A DNA stretch of 64,000 nucleotides from Rugosimonospora africana (GTDB lineage: Bacteria > Actinomycetota > Actinomycetes > Mycobacteriales > Micromonosporaceae): assembly GCF_016862975.1 (NCBI RefSeq), contig NZ_BONZ01000022.1, positions 29,582 to 93,581 of the forward strand, read 5' to 3'. The notes under the pieces were generated by a model. The model worked only from the letters and a program-made list of their open reading frames with translations, was not told where the DNA came from and did not search any database. Shown piece after piece: positions 42,325 to 50,689 of this stretch. The number at the start of each line of letters is the position of its first letter. The first letter of the stretch is position 1. Both the position numbers and the translations under genes were made by a program.

Positions 42325-42443
42325 TTCCGCTCCCTCTTCTGCTGCTGGGGTCCGCGACCGGGCGTCGCCCGCGTGGGACGCGCCCGGTCGCGGCGTTCAT
42401 CGCGTTAGGCGCTGTGGTGGCCGCCTAATGCGATCCGCGTGGA

Positions 42444-42539
42444 TTACAGGGCTGCGCCGGAGGCGGCCGAGAACAGCACCGCGGTCAGGGAACCCAGCGC
42501 GTAGCGGACGTGCTTGACGCTGCTGATGAGACCAGACAT
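42444..42539 (-). CDS. Hydrophobic 31-residue peptide gene
   Basis: A short ORF beginning MSGLISSVKHVRYALG and ending FSAASGAAL. The N-terminal third is basic (Lys9, His10, Arg12) and residues 13-31 are hydrophobic and helix-forming, so it should insert in a membrane. The ATG at 42539 has GAGGGGAGGG about 6 bp upstream, an excellent ribosome-binding site, which is the main support. It is 119 bp before the PaaK-like gene on the same strand. No family is recognised; it could be a precursor peptide, pheromone or small membrane subunit. Confidence 0.7.
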   Translation of the reverse strand: MSGLISSVKHVRYALGSLTAVLFSAASGAAL

Positions 42540-42637
42540 GTTTACCCTCCCCTCGAAGAGTCGATGGGCCAACCTTTGGACGTGACCGGCGTGACCGGCC
42601 CCGCCCCGCTGCTCGTGCGTTCCGGACGAGCAGCAGC

Positions 42638-43009
42638 TCAATCGGTGACGACAACCTTCACCGTCATGTCTGGGTGCATGGAACAGGTGATGTAATACGT
42701 GCCCGGTACCGCGAACGGCGGCGTCGTGTAGTCGCCGTTCGACGGCATGAGGACCCGGCGGTGCATCGGATCACCGTCGGTCTCGGTCAGCGTGCCGTCC
42801 CGACCGGGCCCGATGATGTGCATGTATCGCGAGTCGTTGACGAACTTGAGAGTGTCGCCCACGTGTATCCGCACCGTTCCGGTGGTGAAGACCTCATGCC
42901 CCATACCCACCGCACCGGCCGGTGCCTTCGCCGGCGCGGAACCCGCGGCGGGAAGGAACGCGCCGGCCGCGATGAGCGGTACGGCAATGAGAATCCGCGG
43001 AAGCGCCAT
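42638..43009 (-). CDS. Secreted cupredoxin (plastocyanin-like blue copper protein)
   Basis: A 123-residue protein with a signal peptide (about residues 1-24, cleavage near GSA/APA) and a cupredoxin fold. Copper ligands are expected at His64 (MHIIGPG) and in the loop C-x2-H-x2-M at Cys109, His112 and Met115. It should act outside the membrane as an electron carrier or copper protein. The ATG follows GGGAG by about 8 bp. It is 98 bp upstream of the peptide gene on the same strand, so it may be the first gene of that operon. Confidence 0.88.
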   Translation of the reverse strand: MALPRILIAVPLIAAGAFLPAAGSAPAKAPAGAVGMGHEVFTTGTVRIHVGDTLKFVNDSRYMHIIGPGRDGTLTETDGDPMHRRVLMPSNGDYTTPPFAVPGTYYITCSMHPDMTVKVVVTD

Positions 43010-43500
43010 CGTCAATCTCCCTGCTGTGATCGCTGGACTTCCCACCGACCGGTGGACGCAAGGCCCGCGACGGGTGCGTCCGTCGGTCCCGATCGTCGCG
43101 ATGAAACCGGCACATCCGGTGCCGTCCCGGAACTCGGGCCACGCGCCTCACATCGTCGCGGTGGGCTGCCGGCGGCTGTGCGCTTCCACCGGTCCCGCTC
43201 CGTATCCCGTTCCGTTTCCGTCAGGGCCAGGCGAAAGGGCAACGCTCTTGCCTCGGCCCTTGGTGGAGCGGGCAGGTCACCCGCCCCGGAAGGTTCGTCC
43301 GGAGCTACCAGGATCACGCTTTCCCCCCGCGCTGTGCGTTCGCCGTGCTCATCCCGACTCGCGGCAGCTACCGAGCGGCGGGGCGTGGTCGGCGCGCATC
43401 GAGTTCCGTTCCCGCCAGGTTTCGTTCCCGCCAGGCGAGGCCGGTCGTCGAGCGCGTGCGATCCGAAAAAGCCCCGTAATACTGGGACACATGCCACGGG

Positions 43501-43528
43501 TCTATATTGATCGCTTCGCATGGCTCAA
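43501..43528 (-). promoter_or_regulatory. Possible promoter for the cupredoxin-peptide operon
   Basis: On the minus strand TTGAGC (43528-43523) and TATAGA (43506-43501) are 16 bp apart in an AT-rich patch. If used it would give a leader of nearly 0.5 kb before the cupredoxin start. Confidence 0.35.
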
Positions 43529-43798
43529 GTGAATTCACTCTTGCATCGGCGATTCGGGAAGTCCATCACCCGATCGTCTGCTCCACTCGGTCGACTGTTG
43601 GAAGCGCCGCTGGTGGCGGGCTGTGCGGCGCGGCGAAAATGACGGTGAGGCGACACCGGTGTAACGGCCGCGGGAGGGTGGTGCCGCCCGAATAGCTGGC
43701 CTTTGGCGGCGATGGCGGAGTTCTGACGATTGTCGATGGTCGCCGGTGGTTGATCCCGGTGCATGCCCTTCGCCGCTGCCGATGCCGGCTGTGCCGAA

Positions 43799-43977
43799 TT
43801 GAAACGCGCCGGCTTGAAATGGGCAGGGTTGAAATGCGCCGGGTCGAAACGTGCCGGGTCGAAACGTGGCGGGTTGAAATGCGCCGGTTGAATTACGCCG
43901 GGTCAAACCATGCCGCGTCGAAATGCGCAGGGTTGAAACGTGCCGGACCGAAATGTGCCGGGTCGAAATGCGCCTTG
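43799..43977. repeat. Array of twelve 15-bp tandem repeats with one 14-bp unit
   Basis: Units resemble TTGAAATGCGCCGGG. The unit at 43874-43887 lacks one base, which shifts the frame. On the minus strand each unit would encode a pentapeptide with Phe at a fixed place (PGAFQ, PARFN), like degenerate pentapeptide repeats, but no intact ORF with a start covers the array. Confidence 0.85.
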
Positions 43978-44029
43978 GACTTCTGGGGAGACCTTCTCGT
44001 ATTGTCGCTTCGTGAGCTCTGAGGGCCCG

Positions 44030-44605
44030 ATGAGCGCGATCCGCCGGCATGGCCGCGCGTTCCTCGGCCTGCCAGCCCTCGACGATCCGGCCGCCATGAA
44101 GCGGTTGAGGGTCGTGCCGTGGCTCGCCACACCGGCCGCGTTCGCGGTCGCGCTGGTCGGCTGGACGGCCATCGGCATCGCGTTGCAGAGGGCCCTGAGC
44201 GGCAGCGACAATTGGCAGGTCAACGCCCCGGCGATTGCGGGACTGACGGCGATCCTGCTGCTCGCGCCGTCGTCGCCGACCCAGCCGAAGGCGCGCAACG
44301 CGTGGCTTGCCGCGATCGTTGGGCTCGCCGTCGTGGGTGCCGCCTTCGGCATCGCGTCCGCCGGGCACGATCAGGGCACCGCGTACAGTGCGACGGCTTT
44401 CGTGGTGGTGGCTCTCGGTGCGCTCGCCGGCTGCGTCGTGTTCACCGCGCTGACCCGCGTCGAGCGCTGGTCCGTGGCCGCCCAGGCAGACTCCGGCGCC
44501 GGCGTCCTCAAGACGAAAGACGCGACCACCGGGGCGACGACCATCGGCGACGCAACCGATGCGGACGCGGCAGACGCCGACGACAGGCCATCCGCCGACG
44601 CCTGA
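44030..44605 (+). CDS. Four-helix membrane protein of unknown function
   Basis: A 191-residue protein. Four transmembrane helices (about 33-60, 68-88, 97-118, 126-148) are followed by a hydrophilic, Asp/Thr-rich C-terminal tail. It starts MSAIRRHGRAFLGLPALDD, a cytoplasmic N-terminus. ATG 44030 follows GAGGG; a GTG at 44012 in the same frame is an alternative. I recognise no family. Confidence 0.7.
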   Translation: MSAIRRHGRAFLGLPALDDPAAMKRLRVVPWLATPAAFAVALVGWTAIGIALQRALSGSDNWQVNAPAIAGLTAILLLAPSSPTQPKARNAWLAAIVGLAVVGAAFGIASAGHDQGTAYSATAFVVVALGALAGCVVFTALTRVERWSVAAQADSGAGVLKTKDATTGATTIGDATDADAADADDRPSADA

Positions 44606-44647
44606 CGCGAACACCTCGGCCCGGTGTCCGCGACACGGAAGCACGTA

Positions 44648-44962
44648 CTACATGACGTCGTCCAGCACGAAGACCATAATCCGCACCGGAGCGAGCGCCT
44701 GGAGGCGTGTGGCGTCGGCGGCAGTGGCACGGCCCTCGGGCGAGGCGAACGCGACGCGCAGTTCGTCCATCGTGTCCCATTCCAGCTCCGCAACCAAGTA
44801 ATACGGCCCGCCGCCACGTACGGCCTCCACGTCCCGGCCGACCGTGTATCGGCGCAGCCCCGGCAGCCGGCGCCCGAGCGGGATATGGACCTCGCGATAG
44901 TGCCGATCGAACACCTCGGGGTCGGTTGGTGTCTCGTACAGGGCGAGGAAGCGGGCTGTCAT
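44648..44962 (-). CDS. EthD-like small protein
   Basis: A 104-residue dimeric alpha/beta-barrel (ferredoxin-like) protein: MTARFLALYETPTDPEVFDRHYREVHIPLGRRLPGLRRYTVGRDV, then a strand YYLVAELEWDTMDELRVAFASPEG. This is the EthD family pattern, found in accessory proteins and small oxidoreductases of degradation pathways. No pathway partners lie next to it. Confidence 0.85.
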   Translation of the reverse strand: MTARFLALYETPTDPEVFDRHYREVHIPLGRRLPGLRRYTVGRDVEAVRGGGPYYLVAELEWDTMDELRVAFASPEGRATAADATRLQALAPVRIMVFVLDDVM

Positions 44963-45561
44963 CGTGCTGTCCTTTCGTACGGCGTGAGGACGGCGGCGCC
45001 GGCCAGGGTGCTGAACTGAATCAGTCGAAGTTCACCCGTACATACCGGCGGCGCCGGCCCGACTCATCGCGCCTGGCGAAACTGCTCGAGAGAAATCCGA
45101 TGGGGCAGGTCACATGCCTCGATCGCGCGTGGGTCGACGAACACGGCGTTGCACGCGACCTGGCCGCCGCGGCCCGGCTCGTCCCGCCGCTTCGGACATC
45201 TTCCGGGAGTGTTACCGGAAGTTCTTCCTCTGCGGGCTCCGGCCCAGCTCCAGCTCACGGCGCAGGGCCGGCTCCGCCGCGTCCCGCCCGCCGCGATGTT
45301 CCCACCGAAACTTGTCGAATCACAGATCGGAATGTTTCAATGTATCACCGGTATTCAGGCTCTACCGCGTCCGGGGGATACCGGGCAGTCCCACCGGGCG
45401 ACGGCAGGCTCGACCGATCTGGCGCGGCGCGGCTGGTGCCGCGCCGCGACCCAGATCAGTCGTGCGACCGATCTGGCTCGGCGCGTCTGGCGCCGCGCCG
45501 CGACCCAGATCAGTCGCCGGTTATGCACTCCCGTCCGATCGGCCGCACGCAAGGAGAGGCA
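44963..45561. other. Intergenic region upstream of the deacetylase
   Basis: About 600 bp without a supported gene. It holds a small palindromic patch (CTGAACTGAATCAGTCGAAG, near 45010) and two tandem copies of the dispersed element at 45412-45519, then AAGGAGAGG before the deacetylase ATG. Confidence 0.6.
45412..45519 (+). repeat. Dispersed promoter-region element, copies 3 and 4 in tandem
   Basis: Two 54-bp units (45412-45465 and 45466-45519) start GACCGATCTGGC and end CGACCCAGATCAGTCG. Each is partly self-complementary (GATCTGG ... CCAGATC; GGCGCGGCG ... CGCCGCGCC), so each can form a hairpin. Confidence 0.85.
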
Positions 45562-46656
45562 ATGCCTTCCATCCGTCGCTTCACCAGACCCGTCCTGGCC
45601 GTCACGGTGGCTGTGGCCGCCGCGACGGTCGGCAGCGCCGTCGCGATCACGGTCGCCGCCCCCGCGTCGCAAGCCGCCACCTGCAACGGGTACGTCGGCC
45701 TGACCTTCGACGACGGCCCGACCCCCGGCAACACCCAGAACCTGCTCAACGCGCTGCGATCGGCTGGCCTGCGGGCCACGTTCTTCGACGAAGGCCAGAA
45801 CGCCGCGCCGAACCCCTCGCTGGTCCAGGCGACCGCGTCCGCCGGCATGTGGATCGGCAACCACAGCTGGGACCACCCGCACATGACTCAGCTCAGCACG
45901 GCCCAGATGAACACCGAGATCGGCAACACCCAGCAGACTCTTCAGCAGGCCACCGGTGCGGCGCCGAAGCTGTTCCGACCGCCGTACGGTGAGACGAACG
46001 CGACCCTCAAGTCGGTCGAGGCCCAGTACGGACTCACCGAGATCATCTGGGACGTCGACTCCCAGGACTGGAACGGCGCCAGCACCTCGGCCATCGTCCA
46101 GGCCAACGCCCGGCTGACCAACGGACAGATCATTCTCATGCACGACTGGCCGGCCAACACGGTCGCCGCCATCCCCCAGATCGCGTCCGGTCTGGCCAGC
46201 CGCAACCTGTGTGCCGGCATGATTTCCCCGAGCACGGGCCGCGCGGTCGCCCCGACCGGCGGTGGCAACCCGCCTCCGTCGAGCCCGACGCCCACCGTCC
46301 GGCCGACGACCCCGCCACCGACGAGCCCTCCGCCGGGCGGCTCGGGCTGCCGGGTCACCTCCACGGTCAGCGCCTGGAACAACGGCCTGACCAACAACCT
46401 CACTATCACCAACACCGGCGGTTCCGCGGTCACCAACTGGAGGCTCACTTTCACGTTGCCCAGCGGGCAGACCATCACCTCTGGGTGGAGCGCCACCTAC
46501 AGCCCGACCAGTGGTCAGGTGACCGCCACCAACGCCGGCTACAACAGCACCATCGCTCCCAACAGCTCGACGGCCATCGGGTACCAGGCGACCCACACCG
46601 GTAACGCCGCCGCCCCGACCGGCTTCGCCCTCAACGGAGTGTCGTGCGGGAGCTGA
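45562..46656 (+). CDS. Secreted polysaccharide deacetylase (CE4) with cellulose-binding CBM2
   Basis: A 364-residue secreted enzyme. A signal peptide ends near SQA/ATC (about residue 39). The NodB domain has LTFDDGPTP (Asp50, Asp51), NHSWDHP (His101, His105), FRPPYGE and ILMHDWP, the usual catalytic and metal-binding motifs of chitin deacetylases and acetylxylan esterases. A Pro/Thr linker joins a CBM2 (about 268-364: CRVTSTVSAWNNGLTNNLTITNTG... SWCG-like end), which binds cellulose, chitin or xylan. It fits plant cell-wall or chitin deacetylation. Confidence 0.93.
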   Translation: MPSIRRFTRPVLAVTVAVAAATVGSAVAITVAAPASQAATCNGYVGLTFDDGPTPGNTQNLLNALRSAGLRATFFDEGQNAAPNPSLVQATASAGMWIGNHSWDHPHMTQLSTAQMNTEIGNTQQTLQQATGAAPKLFRPPYGETNATLKSVEAQYGLTEIIWDVDSQDWNGASTSAIVQANARLTNGQIILMHDWPANTVAAIPQIASGLASRNLCAGMISPSTGRAVAPTGGGNPPPSSPTPTVRPTTPPPTSPPPGGSGCRVTSTVSAWNNGLTNNLTITNTGGSAVTNWRLTFTLPSGQTITSGWSATYSPTSGQVTATNAGYNSTIAPNSSTAIGYQATHTGNAAAPTGFALNGVSCGS

Positions 46657-46673
46657 CCACCTGACGGCGCTTC

Positions 46674-46713
46674 ACGAGAGTTGGGCCGGCGCAAGCGCCG
46701 GCCCAACTCTCGT
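46674..46713. terminator. Strong bidirectional hairpin terminator
   Basis: A perfect 18-bp stem (ACGAGAGTTGGGCCGGCG and its complement) with loop CAAG, between convergent genes. Confidence 0.9.
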
Positions 46714-46718
46714 CACGG

Positions 46719-47294
46719 CTACTCGACCGGAACTCGGTCGCCCAGATCGTGGTGGACCGCTGCCCACGCGGCGTCCGACATCCGGTCGCGGGACGCCGCG
46801 AGCACCCGGTACAGCCCGGCCCCGTGCCGGGCCGCCAACTCCTCGTTGTGTGAGAACACATCGAGTTCGTTGGCCGCCGTGATGTCCAGGAACGCGCGCA
46901 CCTGCTCCTCCGCGGGCGGGTGCTCGGCACCGGTGAAGCGATCGCGGAACACCGGCGGCCCCGCCGAGCCGAGCCGGGGATAGGTGGCCGTGCGGTCACA
47001 GCTGCCGTACAGGTAGACCAGCGCCTCCGCGCGCTCACCGATCAGCTCGGCCAGAGACGCGCGCTGCGTGAGCTCCAGCAGGCCCTGGGCGAAGCCGTCC
47101 GTGCCATAGGCCGCGTGACACAGCCCCGCCAGCCCGACATCGCCGGAGGCGCCCCAGTCGGCCAGCCGCTGCGACACGCGCAGCAGGTGCGCCAGCAACG
47201 TGCCGCCGGGGTGCGCCAGGTCCGCGGCGCCACGGGCACGAAGGAACTCCGTCACCCGCTCGACGTGTGCCGGCCCGTGCAGAATCTCGTCCAT
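46719..47294 (-). CDS. DUF6817-like protein
   Basis: A 191-residue mainly helical protein. Conserved-looking segments are ADLAHPGGTLLAHLLRV, VGLAGLCHAAYGTDGF and GERAEALVYLYGSCDR, then FRDRFTG and ANELDV. I recall these from an uncharacterised actinobacterial family with HD-like His/Asp spacing (HPG...H; CHAAYGTD). ATG 47294 is preferred; a TTG at 47330 would add 12 residues. Its activity is unknown. Confidence 0.65.
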   Translation of the reverse strand: MDEILHGPAHVERVTEFLRARGAADLAHPGGTLLAHLLRVSQRLADWGASGDVGLAGLCHAAYGTDGFAQGLLELTQRASLAELIGERAEALVYLYGSCDRTATYPRLGSAGPPVFRDRFTGAEHPPAEEQVRAFLDITAANELDVFSHNEELAARHGAGLYRVLAASRDRMSDAAWAAVHHDLGDRVPVE

Positions 47295-47357
47295 TTCTCG
47301 ACTTGTACCCGCGACGTGAGACCGGCGCAACGTACCGAGTGAGGCCGGTGGTCAGGA

Positions 47358-48560
47358 TCACGGGGACAGGTACTCGCCGACGACCGGGGTGTAACCGTCG
47401 GCTGCCCAGGTCAACACCGCGGCGTACATGACCCGACGCGCGTTGGGATTCGCACCGGGGTCGGGTTGGCCGGCCGCTCCGGTGCACGGGGTGGTGCCGG
47501 AACCGCACACCCAGCCGTGCAGGAAGATGCGATCCTGTCCTGCGACCTGGGAGCCGGTGACGTCGGCGCCGCCGGGTCCGCACAGTCCCGTGTTCGCCGA
47601 GGTGAGCAGCGACGTCGGGGTGTTGTCCCAGGACCAGATGTGCTGGGACTTGTACCAGACCGTCGAGTACCCGCAGAGGCCGTAGTTGCCCTTCGCCGCG
47701 AACAGCACGTAGTAGTCGCCGTGCTGCACCAGCGACGGCCCCTCGACGGTGTCCGCGAACGTGTAGGTGCCGTCGCCGCCCTTGGTCGACCAGACCAGTT
47801 GGTGGCTGTCGCCGAGCACGGTCTGACCATCGGTGACCGACAGCCGGACCATCCGGATGGTGGCCGGGAGGCCCTGCGTCTTGTACAGCAGGTAGAGCCG
47901 GCGCTCGCCGTCCACCGTGACGAACGACGGCGACGCGTCGATGGCGCCCTCGTCCGGGACGCGGTTGCCCGGGTCGGCGGACATGTCGTCGGCCGCCCCG
48001 TAGCCGGGCAGGCACACCAGCGGCTTGGCGGCGGCGACGAACGGGCCGGTCGGCGACGCGGACGTCGCCACGCCGACGCACCGGGCACCGGACGCGTACT
48101 GCGGGGAGCCGCTCGGCTGGTGCAGCACGGCCGAGAAGTAGACCACCCAGCCGTTCGTGACGTGCTCGATGTCCGGGGCCCAGATGCCGCGGCTGGTGGT
48201 CCACGGCGGCAGAGAGCCCAGCTTGTCCGCGGGCGCGCTCCACGGGCCGGCGGCGATGGACGCGGTCGACTCGCGCAGCCCGGAGCCGGTGGAGAACGCG
48301 ACGAACTGGTTGCCGTTGAGGTAGGCGCCGGGGTCCGGCATCGAGGCGGACGACGCGGGCAGCGGCGCGGCGGCGGCGCCCGTGGCCGGTTGCGCGAGTA
48401 CCGGTTGTGCCGGTACCGCGTGCGCCAGCACCGGTTGCGCGAGCACCGCCAGGGCGCCGGCGAGCGCGAGGCACGCGGCCAGACCCGTGCGGAGGCCGCG
48501 GAGGCGGGTGGCCGGCGAGGGCCGCTCCCCGATCGGTGCGCGGCGCGGCGTTGAGCGCAT
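47358..48560 (-). CDS. Secreted GH43-type glycosidase (arabinanase/xylosidase-like)
   Basis: A 400-residue protein with an N-terminal signal peptide (TGLAACLALAGALAVLAQPVLA) followed by a short AQPVLA repeat. The five-bladed propeller motifs are MPDPGAYLNGNQFVAF (catalytic base Asp), WAPDIEHVTNGWVVYFS, DASPSFVTVDGERRLYLLY (Asp) and DTVEGPSLVQHGDYYVLFAA (acid Glu), matching GH43. It probably acts on arabinan or xylan side chains. GGAGGG lies just before ATG 48560. It diverges from a GH39 gene. Confidence 0.88.
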   Translation of the reverse strand: MRSTPRRAPIGERPSPATRLRGLRTGLAACLALAGALAVLAQPVLAHAVPAQPVLAQPATGAAAAPLPASSASMPDPGAYLNGNQFVAFSTGSGLRESTASIAAGPWSAPADKLGSLPPWTTSRGIWAPDIEHVTNGWVVYFSAVLHQPSGSPQYASGARCVGVATSASPTGPFVAAAKPLVCLPGYGAADDMSADPGNRVPDEGAIDASPSFVTVDGERRLYLLYKTQGLPATIRMVRLSVTDGQTVLGDSHQLVWSTKGGDGTYTFADTVEGPSLVQHGDYYVLFAAKGNYGLCGYSTVWYKSQHIWSWDNTPTSLLTSANTGLCGPGGADVTGSQVAGQDRIFLHGWVCGSGTTPCTGAAGQPDPGANPNARRVMYAAVLTWAADGYTPVVGEYLSP

Positions 48561-48798
48561 GGTCCCTCCAGATTCCGCGGTGGCGGCGGTGTGGGCGCCG
48601 TCGATCCGCGACGATGGTACGAGTCGCCGCGGCGCCCCGTCCCCGAGTTCTCACCGATTTCGATCAACGTTCAGCGCTCCGTCAGCGAGGCCGCGGGCTT
48701 CTCTGTCCCTTGTGGACTGTCTCGGACTCGGGTATAGGATCATTGATCGGCGCGGTTGTATCGTGGGCGGCACCATCGACCGACCGGAGGTTGCTTCC

Positions 48799-50406
48799 GT
48801 GCCTGAACGTGCTTCCGTGCCTGAGCCCATCGTGCTGCACTCCGATGCCGACGCGGCGGGCACCGTCCTGCGGCACTACTGGAGCCGGGTGGTGGGGGCC
48901 GGGCGCGCGAACGAAGGGCTGCGGGCGGACTGGCAGCGGCAGCTCGCCGAGGCGCATGCCTCCTGCGGATTCGAGTACGTGCGGTTTCACGGGCTGTTCC
49001 ACGACGACATGTTCGTCTACACGCAGCGGGAGGACGGCAGCCCGGTCTACAACTTCCAGTACGTCGACGCGCTGTTCGACGCGTTGCTGGACCTGGGCGT
49101 GCGGCCGTTCGTCGAGTTCGGTTTCAGTCCGCGGCCGCTGGCGCGGGAGACCGGCACCGTGTTCTGGTGGGGTGCCCACGGCGCACCCCCCACCGACCTC
49201 GACCGCTGGGCGGGGCTCATCGACCGGATCGTGCGCCACTGGATCGGCAGGTACGGGCGCGAGGAGGTGCGCCGCTGGTACTTCGAGGTGTGGAACGAAC
49301 CCAACCTGAGGGGCTTCTTCCGCGGTACCCGCGGCGAATACTTCGAGCTGTACCGGGCGACCGCGCGGGCGGTGAAGGCGGTCGACGCCGGCCTGCGGGT
49401 GGGCGGCCCGGCGACCTCCAACTTCGTCCCGGACCCGCGCTTCGACGGTGAGACGGAGGACTTCGCGCGGCAGACCAGGGTCCGGGGCGACCAGATCGAC
49501 ACGCTGGCCTGGCGCCCGGTGTGGGTGGAGCAGTTCCTCGGGTTCTGCCAGCGGGAGGGTCTGCCGGTCGACTTCGTCTCCACTCACCCGTACCCGACGG
49601 ACTGGGCGCTGGACGAGCACGGGCAGGGGGAGAAGCTCACCAGGGGAGTGGACGCGACACCCACCGACCTGGCTGTGCTGCGCGACCTGCTGGCCGCCGG
49701 CCCGTTCCCGGACGCGGAGATCCACCTGACCGAGTGGAGTTCGTCGTCCTCGCCCCGCGACCACGCCCACGACACGCTGCCCGCGGCGACCTACGTGACC
49801 AGGTCGGTGCTGCACTCGCTGGACACCGTGGATTCGCTGGCGTACTGGACGTTCACCGACGTGTTCGAGGAGGGTGGCGCCGGCGACGAGTTGTTCCACG
49901 GTGGATTCGGCATGCTGACCCTGCCCGGCATCCCCAAGCCGACCTTCCACGCCTACCGGATGCTGCACGCGCTCGGTGACCGCCTGCTGGCTCGTACCGA
50001 CGGCGCGGTCATCACCCGGGACAGTGCTTCGGGGCGGATCAGCGCGCTGGCGTACCACTATCCGGCGGAGGAGCCCCGGACGGTACCGGCGTCCCTCGAC
50101 GGCCGGGACGTGGCCCGGTCGACACAGGCGAAGGGGAGCCCGCGACACCTGTGCCTGACGGTCGCCGGCATGGCACCCGGTACCCGCCTGGAGCTGGAAG
50201 TGTTGGACGCCGACCACGGCGACGCGATCGGCGCCTGGCGGGCGATGGGGGAGCCGGGCGAGCCGACCCGGGAACAACTGGCCGAGCTGGACCGGCGGGC
50301 GCGGGCGACCGGGGTCAGTACCATCACGGTCGGCGCCGACGGGTGCCTGCGGCTGGACCGCGAGCTGTCGCCCTGGTCGGTACTCCTGCTGCGCCAGCTC
50401 GGCTGA
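48799..50406 (+). CDS. GH39 beta-xylosidase-like glycosidase
   Basis: A 535-residue intracellular enzyme without signal peptide. The acid/base Glu167 is in the FEVWNEPNLRGF motif and the nucleophile Glu312 in HLTEWSSS, both hallmarks of GH39. The fold is a TIM barrel followed by a beta-domain. GTG 48799 is chosen because GGAGG lies 9 bp upstream; GTG 48817 is an alternative. It should split xylo-oligomers imported by the ABC system below. Confidence 0.92.
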   Translation: MPERASVPEPIVLHSDADAAGTVLRHYWSRVVGAGRANEGLRADWQRQLAEAHASCGFEYVRFHGLFHDDMFVYTQREDGSPVYNFQYVDALFDALLDLGVRPFVEFGFSPRPLARETGTVFWWGAHGAPPTDLDRWAGLIDRIVRHWIGRYGREEVRRWYFEVWNEPNLRGFFRGTRGEYFELYRATARAVKAVDAGLRVGGPATSNFVPDPRFDGETEDFARQTRVRGDQIDTLAWRPVWVEQFLGFCQREGLPVDFVSTHPYPTDWALDEHGQGEKLTRGVDATPTDLAVLRDLLAAGPFPDAEIHLTEWSSSSSPRDHAHDTLPAATYVTRSVLHSLDTVDSLAYWTFTDVFEEGGAGDELFHGGFGMLTLPGIPKPTFHAYRMLHALGDRLLARTDGAVITRDSASGRISALAYHYPAEEPRTVPASLDGRDVARSTQAKGSPRHLCLTVAGMAPGTRLELEVLDADHGDAIGAWRAMGEPGEPTREQLAELDRRARATGVSTITVGADGCLRLDRELSPWSVLLLRQLG

Positions 50407-50689
50407 GCGGGTTCGGTTGGCTGAGGGCTCGGCCGAGAGAGCTCGGCTGAGGGGTTTCGGCTGAGGGGTGCTCGGTTGAGCGGGCTCGGTTGGCGGGGCG
50501 GGTCGGGTGCGTTGCTAAACTAAATCGATTTTATTAACCTCGGCTGGATCCGGCCGGCTACGGACAGGCGGACAAGCGGACAGGACGCGCCGCGATCCAT
50601 GCCGCCGCGATCCGTGCCGCCGCGCCGGCGATGGTGGGTCGCCGGAACTCGGCAAGCCACCCGAGGCACGCGCGGCGGGAGGACAGCTG
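50407..50689. other. Intergenic region with GGCTGAGGGG-type repeats and operator-like site
   Basis: 283 bp. The first 100 bp are degenerate repeats of CTCGGCTGAGGGG. At 50521-50536 the AT-rich TAAATCGATTTTATTA contains the perfect palindrome AAATCGATTT. A candidate ROK operator. Confidence 0.5.
50522..50531. promoter_or_regulatory. Palindromic operator-like site AAATCGATTT
   Basis: A perfect 10-bp palindrome within an AT-rich block upstream of the ROK regulator. A related AATTCGATTT occurs at 53404-53413, between the dehydratase and the transporter genes. Confidence 0.5.

Larger units (their letters stand above)
43010..44029. other. 1-kb region without a convincing gene
   Basis: It contains a possible minus-strand promoter (43501-43528), then the 15-bp repeat array 43799-43977. 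ORFs on both strands here are Arg/Pro-rich, lack domains and use codons unlike neighbouring genes. A 169-codon minus ORF (43012-43521) ends 2 bp before the cupredoxin ATG but looks non-coding. Confidence 0.6.

Noticed and set aside
43012..43521. A 169-codon minus-strand ORF ending 2 bp before the cupredoxin ATG
   Set aside because: It is Arg/Pro/Ser-rich, has no domain or hydrophobic core and weaker third-position GC than real genes here. It also starts inside the best promoter-like site.
43799..43977. CRISPR array
   Set aside because: Units are contiguous 15-bp repeats with no unique spacers and no cas genes nearby.
43750..44022. Plus-strand ORF across the 15-bp repeats (Arg/Cys/Glu rich)
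   Set aside because: It only reads the repeat array in another frame, with no ribosome-binding site.
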